DNA of 64,000 nt from Pseudomonas entomophila (GTDB taxonomy: Bacteria > Pseudomonadota > Gammaproteobacteria > Pseudomonadales > Pseudomonadaceae), in contig NZ_JARGCS010000029.1 of NCBI RefSeq assembly GCF_029193575.1, positions 1 through 64,000 on the forward strand, read 5' to 3'. Below, piece by piece: positions 44,552 to 54,756 of this stretch. The position numbers and the translations under genes are program-made. A model generated the notes under the pieces. It was given only the letters and a program-made list of their open reading frames with translations, did not search any database and was not told where the DNA came from. Position 1 is the stretch's first letter; each line of letters begins with the position of its first letter.

Positions 44552-45709
44552 ATGGTTTCAGCCAGTCGTCCTGACCCTTTCATGCCTGCCTACCGTTATG
44601 AACAGCTGGTTCAAGCGGTGGTCGACTACGCCATCTATATGCTCGACCCCACCGGGCACGTCGTGTCATGGAACGCAGGTGCCGAGCGGATCAAAGGCTA
44701 CCGGGCCGAAGAGGTGATCGGTCGGCATTTCTCGCTGTTCTTCACCCCGCAGGATTGCCTTGACGGCCGCCCGGAGCGCTTGCTGCGCCAGGCCCTGGAG
44801 CAAGGCGTGGCGCAGGATGAAGGCTGGCGCGTGCGCAAGGATGGCACCCAGTTCTGGGCGCTGGCGGCGCTGGATGTGATCCGTGACCACCATGGCCAGA
44901 TTATCGGCCTGGCCAAGATCACCCGCGACATCACCGACCGACGCGACTCGGCGCTACAACTCGATGCCATGCGTGCCCAACTGTTCCAGGCGCAGAAGCT
45001 CGAAGCCCTGGGGCAGCTCACCGGTGGGTTGGCCCACGATTTCAACAACCTGCTGACCATCATCCTCAGCTCCGCCCGCCTGGCCCTGACCAGCCAAGAC
45101 CCGCAGCGTGTGAACTGCCTGCTGGAACATATTCTCGATGCCGGCCAGCGCGGCGCGCAACTGACCCGGCAACTGCTCAGCTTCGCCCGTCACCGGCAGT
45201 TGAGCATGACACGCATCAGGCCCGGGGAACTGATCGATTCCACCCGCAGTCTGCTGGAGCACGCGCTGCCCGACGGCATCGAGCTGGAAGAAAACGTGCA
45301 GCCTGACCTGCCGCTGATCGAAGTGGACGCCGGGCAGTTGCAGATGGTACTGCTCAACCTGTTGTTCAACGCCCGCGATGCCATCGTCGGCAGCGGGCGT
45401 ATCTGCCTCGATGTCGGCGTGGTGGAACTGGCGGGAGAGGTGGATGGCCTGCAAGGGGCGTTCGTGCGCTTCGACGTGCACGACACCGGGCAGGGTATCG
45501 ACGCACAGGTGCTGCCGCGTATCTTTGAGCCATTCTTCACCACCAAGGCCTTTGGCAAGGGCACCGGCCTTGGCTTGAGCCAGGTATATGGTTTCGCCAA
45601 GCAGAGCAACGGCGCCATCTGCGTGGCCAGTACCGTGGGCGAGGGCACCTCCATGAGCCTGTTCCTGCCGGCCCAACCCAGCGCCCCCGACCTTGAACGC
45701 AACGGGTAG
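44552..45709 (+). CDS. PAS-domain sensor histidine kinase
   Basis: This cytoplasmic kinase has 385 residues. A PAS domain (residues 12-135: VVDYAIYMLDPTGHVVSWNAGAERIKGY, PAC part GLAKITRDITDRR) is followed by HisKA with the phosphorylated His in GLAHDFNNLLTIIL and a HATPase with NLLFNARDAIV, DTGQGID and GTGLGLS. There is no membrane helix, so it senses a soluble cue or redox state. It has no attached receiver, but a stand-alone receiver is encoded two genes on. ATG 44552 has GGGAG six bases before it. Eight bases separate it from the KaiC-like gene. Confidence 0.9.
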   Translation: MVSASRPDPFMPAYRYEQLVQAVVDYAIYMLDPTGHVVSWNAGAERIKGYRAEEVIGRHFSLFFTPQDCLDGRPERLLRQALEQGVAQDEGWRVRKDGTQFWALAALDVIRDHHGQIIGLAKITRDITDRRDSALQLDAMRAQLFQAQKLEALGQLTGGLAHDFNNLLTIILSSARLALTSQDPQRVNCLLEHILDAGQRGAQLTRQLLSFARHRQLSMTRIRPGELIDSTRSLLEHALPDGIELEENVQPDLPLIEVDAGQLQMVLLNLLFNARDAIVGSGRICLDVGVVELAGEVDGLQGAFVRFDVHDTGQGIDAQVLPRIFEPFFTTKAFGKGTGLGLSQVYGFAKQSNGAICVASTVGEGTSMSLFLPAQPSAPDLERNG

Positions 45710-45717
45710 AGACCGAC

Positions 45718-47163
45718 ATGGTAGAAACACTCAAGCGATTGCCTACGGGGATACAAGGGCTCGATGCGCTGCTCAAGGGCGGGCTGGTGGTGGGCGCGTC
45801 ATACATCGTCCAAGGCCCGCCGGGTTCGGGCAAGACCATTCTCGCCAACCAGTTGGCCTGCAGCCATGCTCGCGAGGGTGGGCGTGTGCTGGTGGCGACA
45901 CTGCTCAGTGAGTCCCACGAGCGTTTGTTCCAGTACCTTTCGACCCTGGAGTTCTTCGACCCGGCGCTGGTCGGCGACCAGATCCAGTTCGTCAGCGCCT
46001 TCGATACCCTCGAGCAGGAAGGGTTGGATGCGGTGGTGAAACTGCTGCGTCAGGAGATCGCCCGGCAACAGGCCAGCCTGCTGATCGTCGATGGCCTGCT
46101 CAATGCCCGCGCGCGGGCCGAAACCAGCCTGGATACCAAGAAGTTCGTTTCCGAGCTGCAAGGGCATGCCGCCTTTGCCGGTTGCACCGTGCTGCTGCTG
46201 ACCAGTGCCCGGCTCGATGAGGGAAGCCCCGAGCACACCATGGTCGATGGCGTGATCGAGTTGGGCGAGCAACTGCAGGGCAGCCGCGCGGTGCGTCATG
46301 TACAACTGCGCAAGACCCGCGGCAGCGGCGCGCTTTCCGGTCGGCATGAGTGCCTGATCAGCGAGGCCGGGTTGCAGGTGTACCCACGCCTGGAGTCGCT
46401 CTACAGCCACCCCAGCCAGTTGGGCTCGGCGGTGCTGAGCCGGGTGTCCACGGGTGTGCAGGCGTTGGACGAGATGCTCGACGGTGGCCTGGCGGAGGGC
46501 TCTGTGACCCTGGTGATGGGGCCTTCGGGGGCAGGCAAGACGTCGCTGGGCCTGGCCTTCCTCGGCGCCTGCACCGCGCAGTCACCCGGGCTGCACTTCG
46601 GTTTCTATGAAACACCCGCGCGCCTGCGCCTAAAGGCTGCCGCGCTGGGGCATGACTTCGCCGCCCTGGAGGGCCAGGGCGCGTTGCAACTGAGCTGGCA
46701 GCCGACTACCGAAGGGTTGCTCGACCAGGTGGGCGCGCGCTTGCTCGATCAGGTCGAGCGCCACGGCATCAAGCGTGTGCTGATCGACAGCCTGGGCGCC
46801 TTTGGCCGCCTGGCGGTAGATCCGGCACGCTTGAACGGCTTCTTCCGGGCCCTCAGCGCAGAGCTGCGCGCGCGTGACGTCAGCGTCCTGCTGACTTGGG
46901 AAATGCGCGACATCTTCGGCTCGGAGATCACCGCGCCGGCCCCGGATTTGTCGAGCATCGTCGACAACCTGCTGCTCATGCGCTTCGTCGAGCATGAGTC
47001 GCGCTTGCGACGCATGCTGTCGATCCTCAAGGTGCGTGACAGCCACCACGACCCGGCGCTGCATGAGCTGGATATCGGTCCGCATGGCATCGCCCTGCAC
47101 AAGGCGTTCGAAGGGGCCAGCGGCGTTTTATCCGGCACGGCGGTGCCGCAAGGGAGCGGCTGA
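45718..47163 (+). CDS. KaiC-like double RecA-domain ATPase
   Basis: The 481 residues hold two KaiC/RadA-type ATPase domains. CI has Walker A GPPGSGKT at 33-40 and the glutamate pair region LSESHERL. CII has GPSGAGKT at about 268-275 and FYETPARL. The segment that carries the autophosphorylated Ser-Thr in cyanobacterial KaiC (S-T-I-T-D) reads DLSSIVDN here with Ser412 and Ser413, so phosphorylation remains possible. KaiA and KaiB are not encoded nearby. Non-clock KaiC homologues act as signalling hubs in stress or biofilm responses in other bacteria (family knowledge). Placement between a histidine kinase and a receiver suggests it modulates that phosphorelay. Confidence 0.88.
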   Translation: MVETLKRLPTGIQGLDALLKGGLVVGASYIVQGPPGSGKTILANQLACSHAREGGRVLVATLLSESHERLFQYLSTLEFFDPALVGDQIQFVSAFDTLEQEGLDAVVKLLRQEIARQQASLLIVDGLLNARARAETSLDTKKFVSELQGHAAFAGCTVLLLTSARLDEGSPEHTMVDGVIELGEQLQGSRAVRHVQLRKTRGSGALSGRHECLISEAGLQVYPRLESLYSHPSQLGSAVLSRVSTGVQALDEMLDGGLAEGSVTLVMGPSGAGKTSLGLAFLGACTAQSPGLHFGFYETPARLRLKAAALGHDFAALEGQGALQLSWQPTTEGLLDQVGARLLDQVERHGIKRVLIDSLGAFGRLAVDPARLNGFFRALSAELRARDVSVLLTWEMRDIFGSEITAPAPDLSSIVDNLLLMRFVEHESRLRRMLSILKVRDSHHDPALHELDIGPHGIALHKAFEGASGVLSGTAVPQGSG

Positions 47164-47174
47164 CGGACAGTGCC

Positions 47175-47534
47175 ATGAACACCATCCTGATCGTCGATGA
47201 CGAATACCTGATTGCCGATATCCTCGGTTTCGCCTTGGAAGACGAGGGCTTCCTGGTGGAGAAGGCCGGCAATGGACGCAAGGCGCTGGAGGCACTGAAG
47301 GAGAAACGGGTGGAGCTGGTGATCACCGACTACATGATGCCGGTGCTCAACGGTGAGGAATTGGCGCGGGCCATTCGCGATGAACTGCAGTTGGCGGATT
47401 TACCGGTGATTTTGATGAGCGGGGCACAGGCCAGCGAGGGACGGATCTGCCCGGAGCTATTCGCCGCCGTGTTCGACAAACCCTTCGACATGGACAGGAT
47501 GATCGCCAAGGTGCGCGAACTGCTGGATACCTGA
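47175..47534 (+). CDS. Stand-alone response-regulator receiver
   Basis: The 119 residues are one receiver domain: ILIVDDEYLIADIL with the acidic pair, VITDYMMPVLNG with the phosphorylated Asp at about 53, LMSGAQ and the conserved Lys in FDKPF. No output domain is attached, so it acts by protein contact, perhaps on the KaiC-like ATPase or back on the kinase. It starts 11 bases after the kaiC-like gene, in one operon with the kinase. Confidence 0.92.
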   Translation: MNTILIVDDEYLIADILGFALEDEGFLVEKAGNGRKALEALKEKRVELVITDYMMPVLNGEELARAIRDELQLADLPVILMSGAQASEGRICPELFAAVFDKPFDMDRMIAKVRELLDT

Positions 47535-47605
47535 GTGTCAGGCAGGCTCCCGCATGGGCGGGCCGGGCGTTCAAGCGCATCCGTGCGGCTTGAGGCGGGG
47601 GTGGG

Positions 47606-47803
47606 TCAGTGTTGGTCGTCGGCTTTCTCCGGAGCGGGGTTGCCGGCCTGGATACGCTTGAAAATCTCTTCCCGATGAACCTGGACATCTTTCGGCGCAT
47701 CGATGCCGATCCTCACTTGCATCCCTTTGACGCCCAGAATGGTGACTTTGATGTCATCGTCGATGACGATGCTTTCGCCAACCTTGCGGGTGAGTATCAG
47801 CAT
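47606..47803 (-). CDS. csrA: CsrA/RsmA carbon-storage post-transcriptional regulator
   Basis: [24 protein letters not shown] followed by [23 protein letters not shown] is the complete CsrA beta-barrel dimer that binds GGA motifs in mRNA leaders. The 65 residues include a short polar tail. ATG 47803 lies behind AAGGAG. Pseudomonads carry several Rsm paralogues, and this one ends [12 protein letters not shown]. The 265 bases upstream, to the topoisomerase stop, hold no other gene I can support. Confidence 0.95.
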   Translation of the reverse strand: MLILTRKVGESIVIDDDIKVTILGVKGMQVRIGIDAPKDVQVHREEIFKRIQAGNPAPEKADDQH

Positions 47804-48068
47804 GTAGTTCTCCTTGGTGATGATTAAAACCGCGAGGCCAATTGCCGTAGCGGCGGGAGCCTGTCCCTCTTCCTTCTCATTAAAGACGCTTTCGGCGGAT
47901 ATTAATTCCCCCGCGGACAAATTCTGTTGCCCGTCTTCAGTCGCAGGTGCCGAAATCAACCGGTTCAAGGTCAATCGGCGAAGGTGCTCGGTGGCAAGGA
48001 TAGGGGGCTCGAGCGAATATGGGAAATTTCTCTGCGTTATGTGGTAAATAGCGGCTTTCAATCGTGGG

Positions 48069-49082
48069 CTACAGGGCCTCCAGCGCTTCGAGAAAACGCA
48101 GCAATGCGACTTCCTGGGGGTCAAGGCCCTTGCGCGCACGCGCGCGCGGCAGTGTCGCCAGGCGGCCGAGTTCGAAGTGCTCCAGCACCGCAGGGTGGAT
48201 ATAGCAGCGTCGGCACACGGCAGGGGTGTTGCCAAGCCGTGAGGCCACCTGCCGGACGATCGCCGCCACCTGGCGCCGCGCCTCGCTTTGCGGCTCCCAC
48301 GCGAGCGGGCGCAGCAGGCTCAGGGCCAGTGAGCTGCCGGCCCAGGTGCGGTAGTCCTTGGCGGTGAAGTCCGCGCCGGTCAGTTGCTGGAGGAATTGGT
48401 TGACCTCGCTGGAGCCGACGCAATGGCGTTCACCGTGTTCGTCGAGGTACTGGAACAACGCCTGCCCTGGCAACTCCAGGCAACGTTTGAGCAACCCGGC
48501 CAGGCGCCGGTCGCGCAGGGTCACGTTGTGCTCGACGCCGCGCTTGCCACGAAACTGGAAGCGGATGGTGCTGCCGTTCACCTGTACGTGGCGGTTGCGC
48601 AGGGTGGTCAGGCCGTACGAGCGGTTATCGCGCAGGTATTGCTGGTTGCCGATGCGGATCAGCGTGTTGTCCAGCAGGCTGACCACCAGGGCCATGACCT
48701 TCTCGCGGTCCAGCCCGGGTCGCGCCAGGTGGCCGTCCAGTTGCTTGCGCAGGCGGGGCAGGGCTTGGGCGAAGGCGAGCATGCGCCCGTACTTGTGCTC
48801 GTCGCGCACCTCGCGCCACTGCGCATGGTAGCGGTACTGCTTGCGCCCGCGGGCATCGCGGCCGGTAGCCTGGAGGTGGCCCTGGGGGTCGATGCAGATC
48901 CACACATCGGTGTAGGCAGGTGGGATGACCAACGCTGTGATGCGCGCCAAGGTGGCTTCGTCGCGTACTCGGTTTCCGTCCGGGTCCAGGTAGATGAAAC
49001 GGCCGCGCCAGCGTCGCCGGGTCAGCCCCGGCTGGCTGTCGTCGACGAAGTGCAGGGTCGGTGGCAGGAGGGTGTCGGGCAT
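48069..49082 (-). CDS. DNA topoisomerase IB (poxvirus/bacterial type)
   Basis: It relaxes supercoils through a 3'-phosphotyrosyl bond. The 337 residues comprise the N-terminal domain ([38 protein letters not shown]) and the catalytic domain with [25 protein letters not shown] (catalytic Arg/Lys region), FRGKRGVEH and the active Tyr in [12 protein letters not shown]. Start ATG 49082 has GGAG six bases upstream, better than the ATG four codons before. Tyrosine recombinases share the fold, but the YIHP motif and N-terminal domain decide for topoisomerase. Confidence 0.92.
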   Translation of the reverse strand: MPDTLLPPTLHFVDDSQPGLTRRRWRGRFIYLDPDGNRVRDEATLARITALVIPPAYTDVWICIDPQGHLQATGRDARGRKQYRYHAQWREVRDEHKYGRMLAFAQALPRLRKQLDGHLARPGLDREKVMALVVSLLDNTLIRIGNQQYLRDNRSYGLTTLRNRHVQVNGSTIRFQFRGKRGVEHNVTLRDRRLAGLLKRCLELPGQALFQYLDEHGERHCVGSSEVNQFLQQLTGADFTAKDYRTWAGSSLALSLLRPLAWEPQSEARRQVAAIVRQVASRLGNTPAVCRRCYIHPAVLEHFELGRLATLPRARARKGLDPQEVALLRFLEALEAL

Positions 49083-49138
49083 CGCGCGCTCCATCGGCCA
49101 GTCATCTGAACAATGGACAACGCCTGCGCCACGGTTGC

Positions 49139-50230
49139 TCAGCCCAGCAACGCCACCGACTTGATCTGCGCCCATAGGGTTTGTCCGGGGTGCAACCCGA
49201 GTTGGTCCGCCGAGTAACGCGTGATGCGTGCCAGCAGGGCATTGCCAGTGGCGTCCAGGCTCACCAGCACATGGGCCGGGTTGTCGGCCGGGCGGCACTC
49301 GCGCACGGTGACCGGCAGCCGGTTGAGAATGCTGGAGGCGTTGTCCTGGGCCAGGGTGAGGCTGACATCGCGGGCCTGTACCTTGACCCGCAGGCTGCTG
49401 CCGATGGCTTGCGGCGGGTGAGCGATGCGCAGTGGCGGGCCACTCTCGCCGGGCAGGCGCAGGTCGAGCAGCTCGTAGTGCGGGTCGTGGCCGGCGACTG
49501 TGCAGGCGATGACCACGCCAGCATCCTCGCTTTGGGCGAGCGGCAGGTCCAGGCGCGCCAGGGTTTCGCCGATCGGCCCGCTGGCCATCGCCAGGCCCTG
49601 CTCCAACAACACCAGGTGATCGGCCAGTCGCGCCACTTCGTCCTGGGCGTGGCTGACGTACAGCAGCGGGATGTCCAGTTCGTCGTGCAGGCGCTCCAGG
49701 TATGGCAGGATTTCGCGCTTGCGTGGGCCATCGAGCGCTGCCAGGGGCTCGTCCATCAGCAGCAGGCGCGGGCTGCTCAGCAGGGCCCGGGCGATGCCGA
49801 CTCGCTGCGCCTCGCCACCGGAAAGCGTGGCCGGGCGACGGTCGAGCAGGTGGCCGATCCCCAGCAGTGCGCAGGCCTGGTCAAGGTTGACCTTGCGCTC
49901 GCTGGTCGTGATCCGTCGCCAGCCGAACTCCAGGTTGCCGCGTACCGACAAGTGCGGGAACAGGCTGGCCTCCTGGAACACATAGCCCACTGGGCGTTGG
50001 TGCGGCGCGATGAAGTGGCCACGGGCGCTGTCTTCCCAGACCTCGCCGTTGATTTCGATGTAGGCCTCGGCGGCCCGCTCCAGGCCCGCCAGGCAGCGCA
50101 GGCAGGAGGTCTTGCCGGAGCCGGAGTGGCCGAACAGCGCGCTTATTCCGCGCCCAGGCAGGCGCAGGTCGACGTCCAGGGTGAAGTCGTCGCGCCGCAG
50201 TTTCAGCCGCGCCTGTATCGATGCAGTCAT
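49139..50230 (-). CDS. modC: Molybdate ABC transporter ATPase ModC
   Basis: The 363 residues show Walker [10 protein letters not shown], signature [16 protein letters not shown], Walker [13 protein letters not shown] and the switch His in [15 protein letters not shown], then a C-terminal MOP (molybdopterin-binding) domain with [16 protein letters not shown] that binds molybdate for feedback. ATG 50230 starts one base after modB. It drives import by ModB with molybdate delivered by ModA. Confidence 0.95.
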   Translation of the reverse strand: MTASIQARLKLRRDDFTLDVDLRLPGRGISALFGHSGSGKTSCLRCLAGLERAAEAYIEINGEVWEDSARGHFIAPHQRPVGYVFQEASLFPHLSVRGNLEFGWRRITTSERKVNLDQACALLGIGHLLDRRPATLSGGEAQRVGIARALLSSPRLLLMDEPLAALDGPRKREILPYLERLHDELDIPLLYVSHAQDEVARLADHLVLLEQGLAMASGPIGETLARLDLPLAQSEDAGVVIACTVAGHDPHYELLDLRLPGESGPPLRIAHPPQAIGSSLRVKVQARDVSLTLAQDNASSILNRLPVTVRECRPADNPAHVLVSLDATGNALLARITRYSADQLGLHPGQTLWAQIKSVALLG

Positions 50231-50231
50231 T

Positions 50232-50911
50232 TCAGCTCCAGCCTGCCTTGCCACGGCGGCCAGCATAGAGCATCAGCAGCACCAGGAAAGAGAACACCAG
50301 CATGGCACCGGCCAGCCAGTGCGCTTGCGGATAGGCCATGGCCTCGACGTGATCGAAGATCTGCACCGAGACCACGCGGGTCTTGTCGGGAATGTTGCCA
50401 CCGATCATCAGCACCACGCCGAACTCGCCCACGGTGTGGGCGAAGCCGAGGATGCTGGCGGTGACGAAACCGGGTCGGGCCAGTGGCAACACCACATGGA
50501 TGAACGTGTCCCACGGGCTGGCGCGCAGGGTCGCGGCCACCTCCAGCGGGCGCTGGCCAATGGCGCCGAAGGCGTTTTGCAGGGGCTGCACCACGAACGG
50601 CATGGAGTACACCACCGAGCCGATCACCAGCCCGGCGAAGCTGAATACCACGCTGCCCAGGCCCAAGGCCTGGGTGGCTTGGCCGATCCAGCCGTGGGGG
50701 CCCAGGGCGATCAGCAGGTAGAAGCCGATCACCGTCGGTGGCAGCACCAGGGGCAGCGCCACCACCGCGCCGATCGGCCCGCGCAACCACGAACGGGTGC
50801 GCGCCAGCCACCAGGCGATGGGTGTGCCCACCACCAGCAGGATCAGCGTGGTCAGGCTGGCCAGCTTGATCGTCAGCCAGACCGCGCCGAAGTCACTGGC
50901 GTCGAGCGGCA

Positions 50912-50912
<1 letters not shown>
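50232..50912 (-). CDS. modB: Molybdate ABC transporter permease ModB
   Basis: The 226-residue permease has about five membrane helices ([43 protein letters not shown]) and the ABC-coupling EAA loop [25 protein letters not shown]. It overlaps the modA stop (TGATG) and touches modC, so the three are translationally coupled. Confidence 0.95.
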
Positions 50913-51858
<946 letters not shown>

Positions 51859-51862
51859 ACGC

Positions 51863-52939
51863 TCAGCCACCCCCCATCCGCGCCAGTGCCCCGCTGGCAA
51901 TCTCCCGGGTCAACGCCCCCGCGTCCATCGCCCGTCCCAGTCGCAACCCCTGGCCGGCCCACAGGTTGCTGAACGCACTGCTGCCTCGTGGCTCACTGAT
52001 TGCCCGGAGTGGCACCAGCGCACCCCCAGCCCGCGGAAACCGCGGCGCCAGCTCGCTCATTGGCCCCAGTTCACGCATCAACCGATTGTTGATGCCACGT
52101 GCCGGGCGCCCCGTGAACAGGTTGGTCAGCGCGGTATCGCTGGCCGACGCGCTGTCGAGCGCCTGGCGATGGGCCGGCGAGACCTTGGCCTGCGGGCTGA
52201 ATAGGTAGGCGGTGCCGATTTGCACTGCCGAGGCGCCCAGCGCCAAGGCCGCGACGAGCCCGCGTGCATCGCCAATCCCACCGGCGGCAATCACCGGTAG
52301 GCGGATCGCATCGGCTATCTGCGGCACCAGGGCAAAGGTGCCGATCTGCGTGGTGAGGTTGTCGCTGAGGAACATGCCACGATGACCGCCGGCCTCATAG
52401 CCCATGGCGATGATCGCATCGCACCCGCGCTGCTCCAGCCAGATGGCCTCCTCGACCGTGGTGGCACTGGACAGCACCTTGGCGCCCGTCGTCTTGACCC
52501 GTTGCAGCAGGTCGGCGCGCGGCAGGCCGAAATGGAAACTCACGACTTCTGGGCGCAATGCCTCGACCAGTTGGCAGGCCTGCTCGTCGAACGGCGCGCG
52601 GTCGGACACCGGCGTCGGTGCGTCGAAGTCCGCGCCCAATTCGGTGTAATAGGTGTGCAGTGCCTGTTTCCAGCACGCGTCACGTTCGACATCGGGCGCT
52701 GGCGGCTGGTGGCAGAAGAAGTTCAGGTTCAGCGGCCCTTTGCAGGCAGCGCGGAAGGCGTCGACCTCGGCACGCACCTGGGTGTGGCTGAGCAAGGCAC
52801 AGGGCAGGGCACCCAGGCCACCAGCGTTGCCGACGGCGATGGCCATGGCCGCGCCGCTGGCACCGGCCATGGGTGCTTGGAGGATGGGCACCCCGATGCC
52901 CAGCAGGTCTAGGAGGCGGCGGTCCTGCCAGGTGCGCAT
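51863..52939 (-). CDS. Nitronate monooxygenase (class I, 2-nitropropane dioxygenase type)
   Basis: This FMN enzyme oxidises alkyl nitronates such as propionate 3-nitronate with oxygen. The 358 residues carry PILQAPMAGASGAAMAIAV (FMN loop), AIIAMGYEAGGHRGMF with the catalytic His, VIAAGGIGDARGLVAALALGA and GASAVQIGTAYLFS (phosphate grip). ATG 52939 is preceded by CAAGGAGCTGCCC. It is followed upstream on the same strand by two small genes (52961, 53141), perhaps one unit. Confidence 0.92.
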   Translation of the reverse strand: MRTWQDRRLLDLLGIGVPILQAPMAGASGAAMAIAVGNAGGLGALPCALLSHTQVRAEVDAFRAACKGPLNLNFFCHQPPAPDVERDACWKQALHTYYTELGADFDAPTPVSDRAPFDEQACQLVEALRPEVVSFHFGLPRADLLQRVKTTGAKVLSSATTVEEAIWLEQRGCDAIIAMGYEAGGHRGMFLSDNLTTQIGTFALVPQIADAIRLPVIAAGGIGDARGLVAALALGASAVQIGTAYLFSPQAKVSPAHRQALDSASASDTALTNLFTGRPARGINNRLMRELGPMSELAPRFPRAGGALVPLRAISEPRGSSAFSNLWAGQGLRLGRAMDAGALTREIASGALARMGGG

Positions 52940-52960
52940 GGGCAGCTCCTTGTTGAGGGG

Positions 52961-53131
52961 TTACAGGGCTTTGCTGACCTGGATGTCGCTGATCTTCTCG
53001 GCGTCTTCGCCGTGGATCTTGCGCAGGGCTTCCAGGGCTTGTTCAAGCGAGGCATCGGGCATCTGGGCGAAATCCCAACGGCGTTGGCCATCGAGCTTGT
53101 ACTTGATCACGTATTTAATGGTCTGGGTCAT
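52961..53131 (-). CDS. Small conserved-looking protein (56 residues)
   Basis: ATG 53131 to TAA 52961, short enough to be skipped by many gene callers. The product is MTQTIKYVIKYKLDGQRRWD, continuing FAQMPDASLEQALEALRKIHG and ending in SDIQVSKAL: a beta-strand pair followed by a helix and a last strand, a compact fold. It lies between the nitronate monooxygenase gene (21 bases) and the DUF1883 gene (9 bases) with the same orientation, so it is likely in one transcript with them. No function is known to me. Confidence 0.7.
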   Translation of the reverse strand: MTQTIKYVIKYKLDGQRRWDFAQMPDASLEQALEALRKIHGEDAEKISDIQVSKAL

Positions 53132-53140
53132 GCTGGCGGG

Positions 53141-53443
53141 TTATCCGAGTTTGGGCGAAGAGCGGCGGATGATCTTGATCTTGTGGGTAAAGGCTGGCTT
53201 GCGCGTTACCGAGATCGGGCGGGTGGTCACGGTGTCGAGGGTGATGTTCCAGAAACCGGTGCTCGGCACGGTGATCTTCGCCGGAAAGCGCTCGAAGGCG
53301 CCGCCGTGGTAAGTGTGGCGGCCGCCGTTCTTGAAGCTGCGGAAGTTGGCGTCGTTCATCAGGCGGATGTTGCAACGCTGGGAGCACTCGATGACGACGA
53401 TGTCGTCCTCGTTGAGGTGCTCGCGCTGGTGTACGAATTTCAT
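53141..53443 (-). CDS. DUF1883-domain protein
   Basis: The 100-residue product MKFVHQREHLNEDDIVVIEC, with SQRCNIRLMNDANFRSFKNG and the glycine turn HTYHGGAFERFPAKITVPSTGFWNITLD, is the DUF1883 beta-sandwich. These proteins are predicted small carbohydrate- or nucleotide-binding modules and sometimes fused to TIR or other signalling domains; here it is alone. Start ATG 53443. It reads with the 56-residue gene and nitronate monooxygenase. Confidence 0.85.
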   Translation of the reverse strand: MKFVHQREHLNEDDIVVIECSQRCNIRLMNDANFRSFKNGGRHTYHGGAFERFPAKITVPSTGFWNITLDTVTTRPISVTRKPAFTHKIKIIRRSSPKLG

Positions 53444-53602
53444 GTGAGGCTCCGCAAAGTCTGGTTTTGCAAACGCGCACGATACCACGATGTCAGGGTA
53501 GACTGCCGCGCTAGGCCGCCGGACCAGGGAGAAATCTGCCAAAGCAGGGAGCAAATCCGTCCGGAAGGTGTCAGAGATTTTTTATTGGCAGAGGTGTGTC
53601 GA

Positions 53603-53962
53603 ATGAAGTGGGTGATGGCGGCGTTGACCTTGACACTGGGCGGCTGTGTCAGTGTCTCGGAACTGGAACAATCGCGCGAGACCATGGACGTGATTTCCGG
53701 CAAGACGCCGCGAGAGTACGCCGATTGTGTCAAGCACAAGCTGGCCGACACCCGTGACTCGCTGACCGAGGAAACGCGAGGCGAAGGCCTGCGCCTGCTG
53801 GTGCCGCAGAAAATCACCGCCGGGGCGGGGCCCGCGGCCTTGCTGGATATCGACAAACGCGGCAGCGGCAGCGCCATCAAGGTGCACGAGCGGCTTAACA
53901 ACTTTCCCCTGCGCCTGGGCGACGTGCGTACCGCTGCTACCCAGTGCATCTCCGGTTCTTGA
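53603..53962 (+). CDS. Small lipoprotein of unknown function
   Basis: The 119 residues from ATG 53603 begin MKWVMAALTLTLGGC, with Cys15 the lipid site. The mature part reads SVSELEQSRETMDVISGK to GDVRTAATQCISGS with two more cysteines, TPREYADCVKHKL and the near-terminal one, likely a disulfide. No family is recognised. The longer in-frame ORF upstream is antisense to the DUF1883 gene and is rejected. Confidence 0.75.
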   Translation: MKWVMAALTLTLGGCVSVSELEQSRETMDVISGKTPREYADCVKHKLADTRDSLTEETRGEGLRLLVPQKITAGAGPAALLDIDKRGSGSAIKVHERLNNFPLRLGDVRTAATQCISGS

Positions 53963-54108
53963 TCTGGCTCAACGAACGCTGAAGTAGGCCGCCAATAGCC
54001 TGCTATTGGCCGGTTCGGTCATTGTTGCGGTTTCCGTCCCGCGGCTAGTATCCCTTTCTCTTATGTCTTTTAAGACTAAGCATATAACTAGAGAAATGGA
54101 GCTTCCTG

Positions 54109-54756
54109 ATGAAACCGTTGAGTCATGCACTGATCGGCAGCTTGCTGATCCTGGGCGGGCCGTTGGCGCATGCCGCCGAGGGCCAGAAGATCTTCCAGCA
54201 GGGCGGGCAGAATCCCGCTGCCATGGCCTGCCTCGGTTGCCACGGCGCGGACGGCAAAGGCATCGCCGCCGCCGGCTTTCCTCGCTTGGCCGGGCTGTCG
54301 GCCTCCTACCTGAGCAAGCAACTGCAAGATTTTCGCAATGGCAGCCGCCAGCAGGCAGTGATGGAGCCGCTGGCCAAGGCGCTGAGCGACGAGGAGATCA
54401 GCGCCGTTAGTCAGTACCTGGCGGCACTGCCCGCCGACGCTGCCCCTGATCTGCGTCGCCAGCAGGTCGCTGCCGACCCGCTCACCCGTCTGGCCCTGTA
54501 TGGCGATTGGAGCCGCACCATTCCGGGTTGCGTGCAGTGCCATGGTCCCGGTGGTGGTGGCGTCGGCGAGCACTTCCCGCCCCTGGCCGGGCAACCGGCC
54601 GGCTACCTGGTCGCGCAGCTCGACGCCTGGCGTGACGGCAGCCGCCGCAATGATCCCAACCAGTTGATGGTCGGCGTGGCCAAGGCCATGACCGACGATG
54701 AGGTCAAGGCGATCGCCGCGTTCTTCGCCAACCCCGCCCAGGAGGTCACCCCATGA
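54109..54756 (+). CDS. tsdB: Diheme cytochrome c4-like protein, TsdB-type electron acceptor
   Basis: The 215-residue periplasmic cytochrome has a signal peptide (SHALIGSLLILGGPLAHA) and two c-heme sites, CLGCH at about 41-45 and CVQCH at about 144-148, each with a downstream Met ligand candidate. The double-domain design is of cytochrome c4/TsdB. It overlaps the next gene by four bases. It probably accepts electrons from the TsdA-like thiosulfate dehydrogenase and passes them to the terminal oxidase. ATG 54109 has GGAG seven bases upstream. An AT-rich imperfect palindrome around 54060-54080 may be a regulatory site. Confidence 0.75.
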   Translation: MKPLSHALIGSLLILGGPLAHAAEGQKIFQQGGQNPAAMACLGCHGADGKGIAAAGFPRLAGLSASYLSKQLQDFRNGSRQQAVMEPLAKALSDEEISAVSQYLAALPADAAPDLRRQQVAADPLTRLALYGDWSRTIPGCVQCHGPGGGGVGEHFPPLAGQPAGYLVAQLDAWRDGSRRNDPNQLMVGVAKAMTDDEVKAIAAFFANPAQEVTP

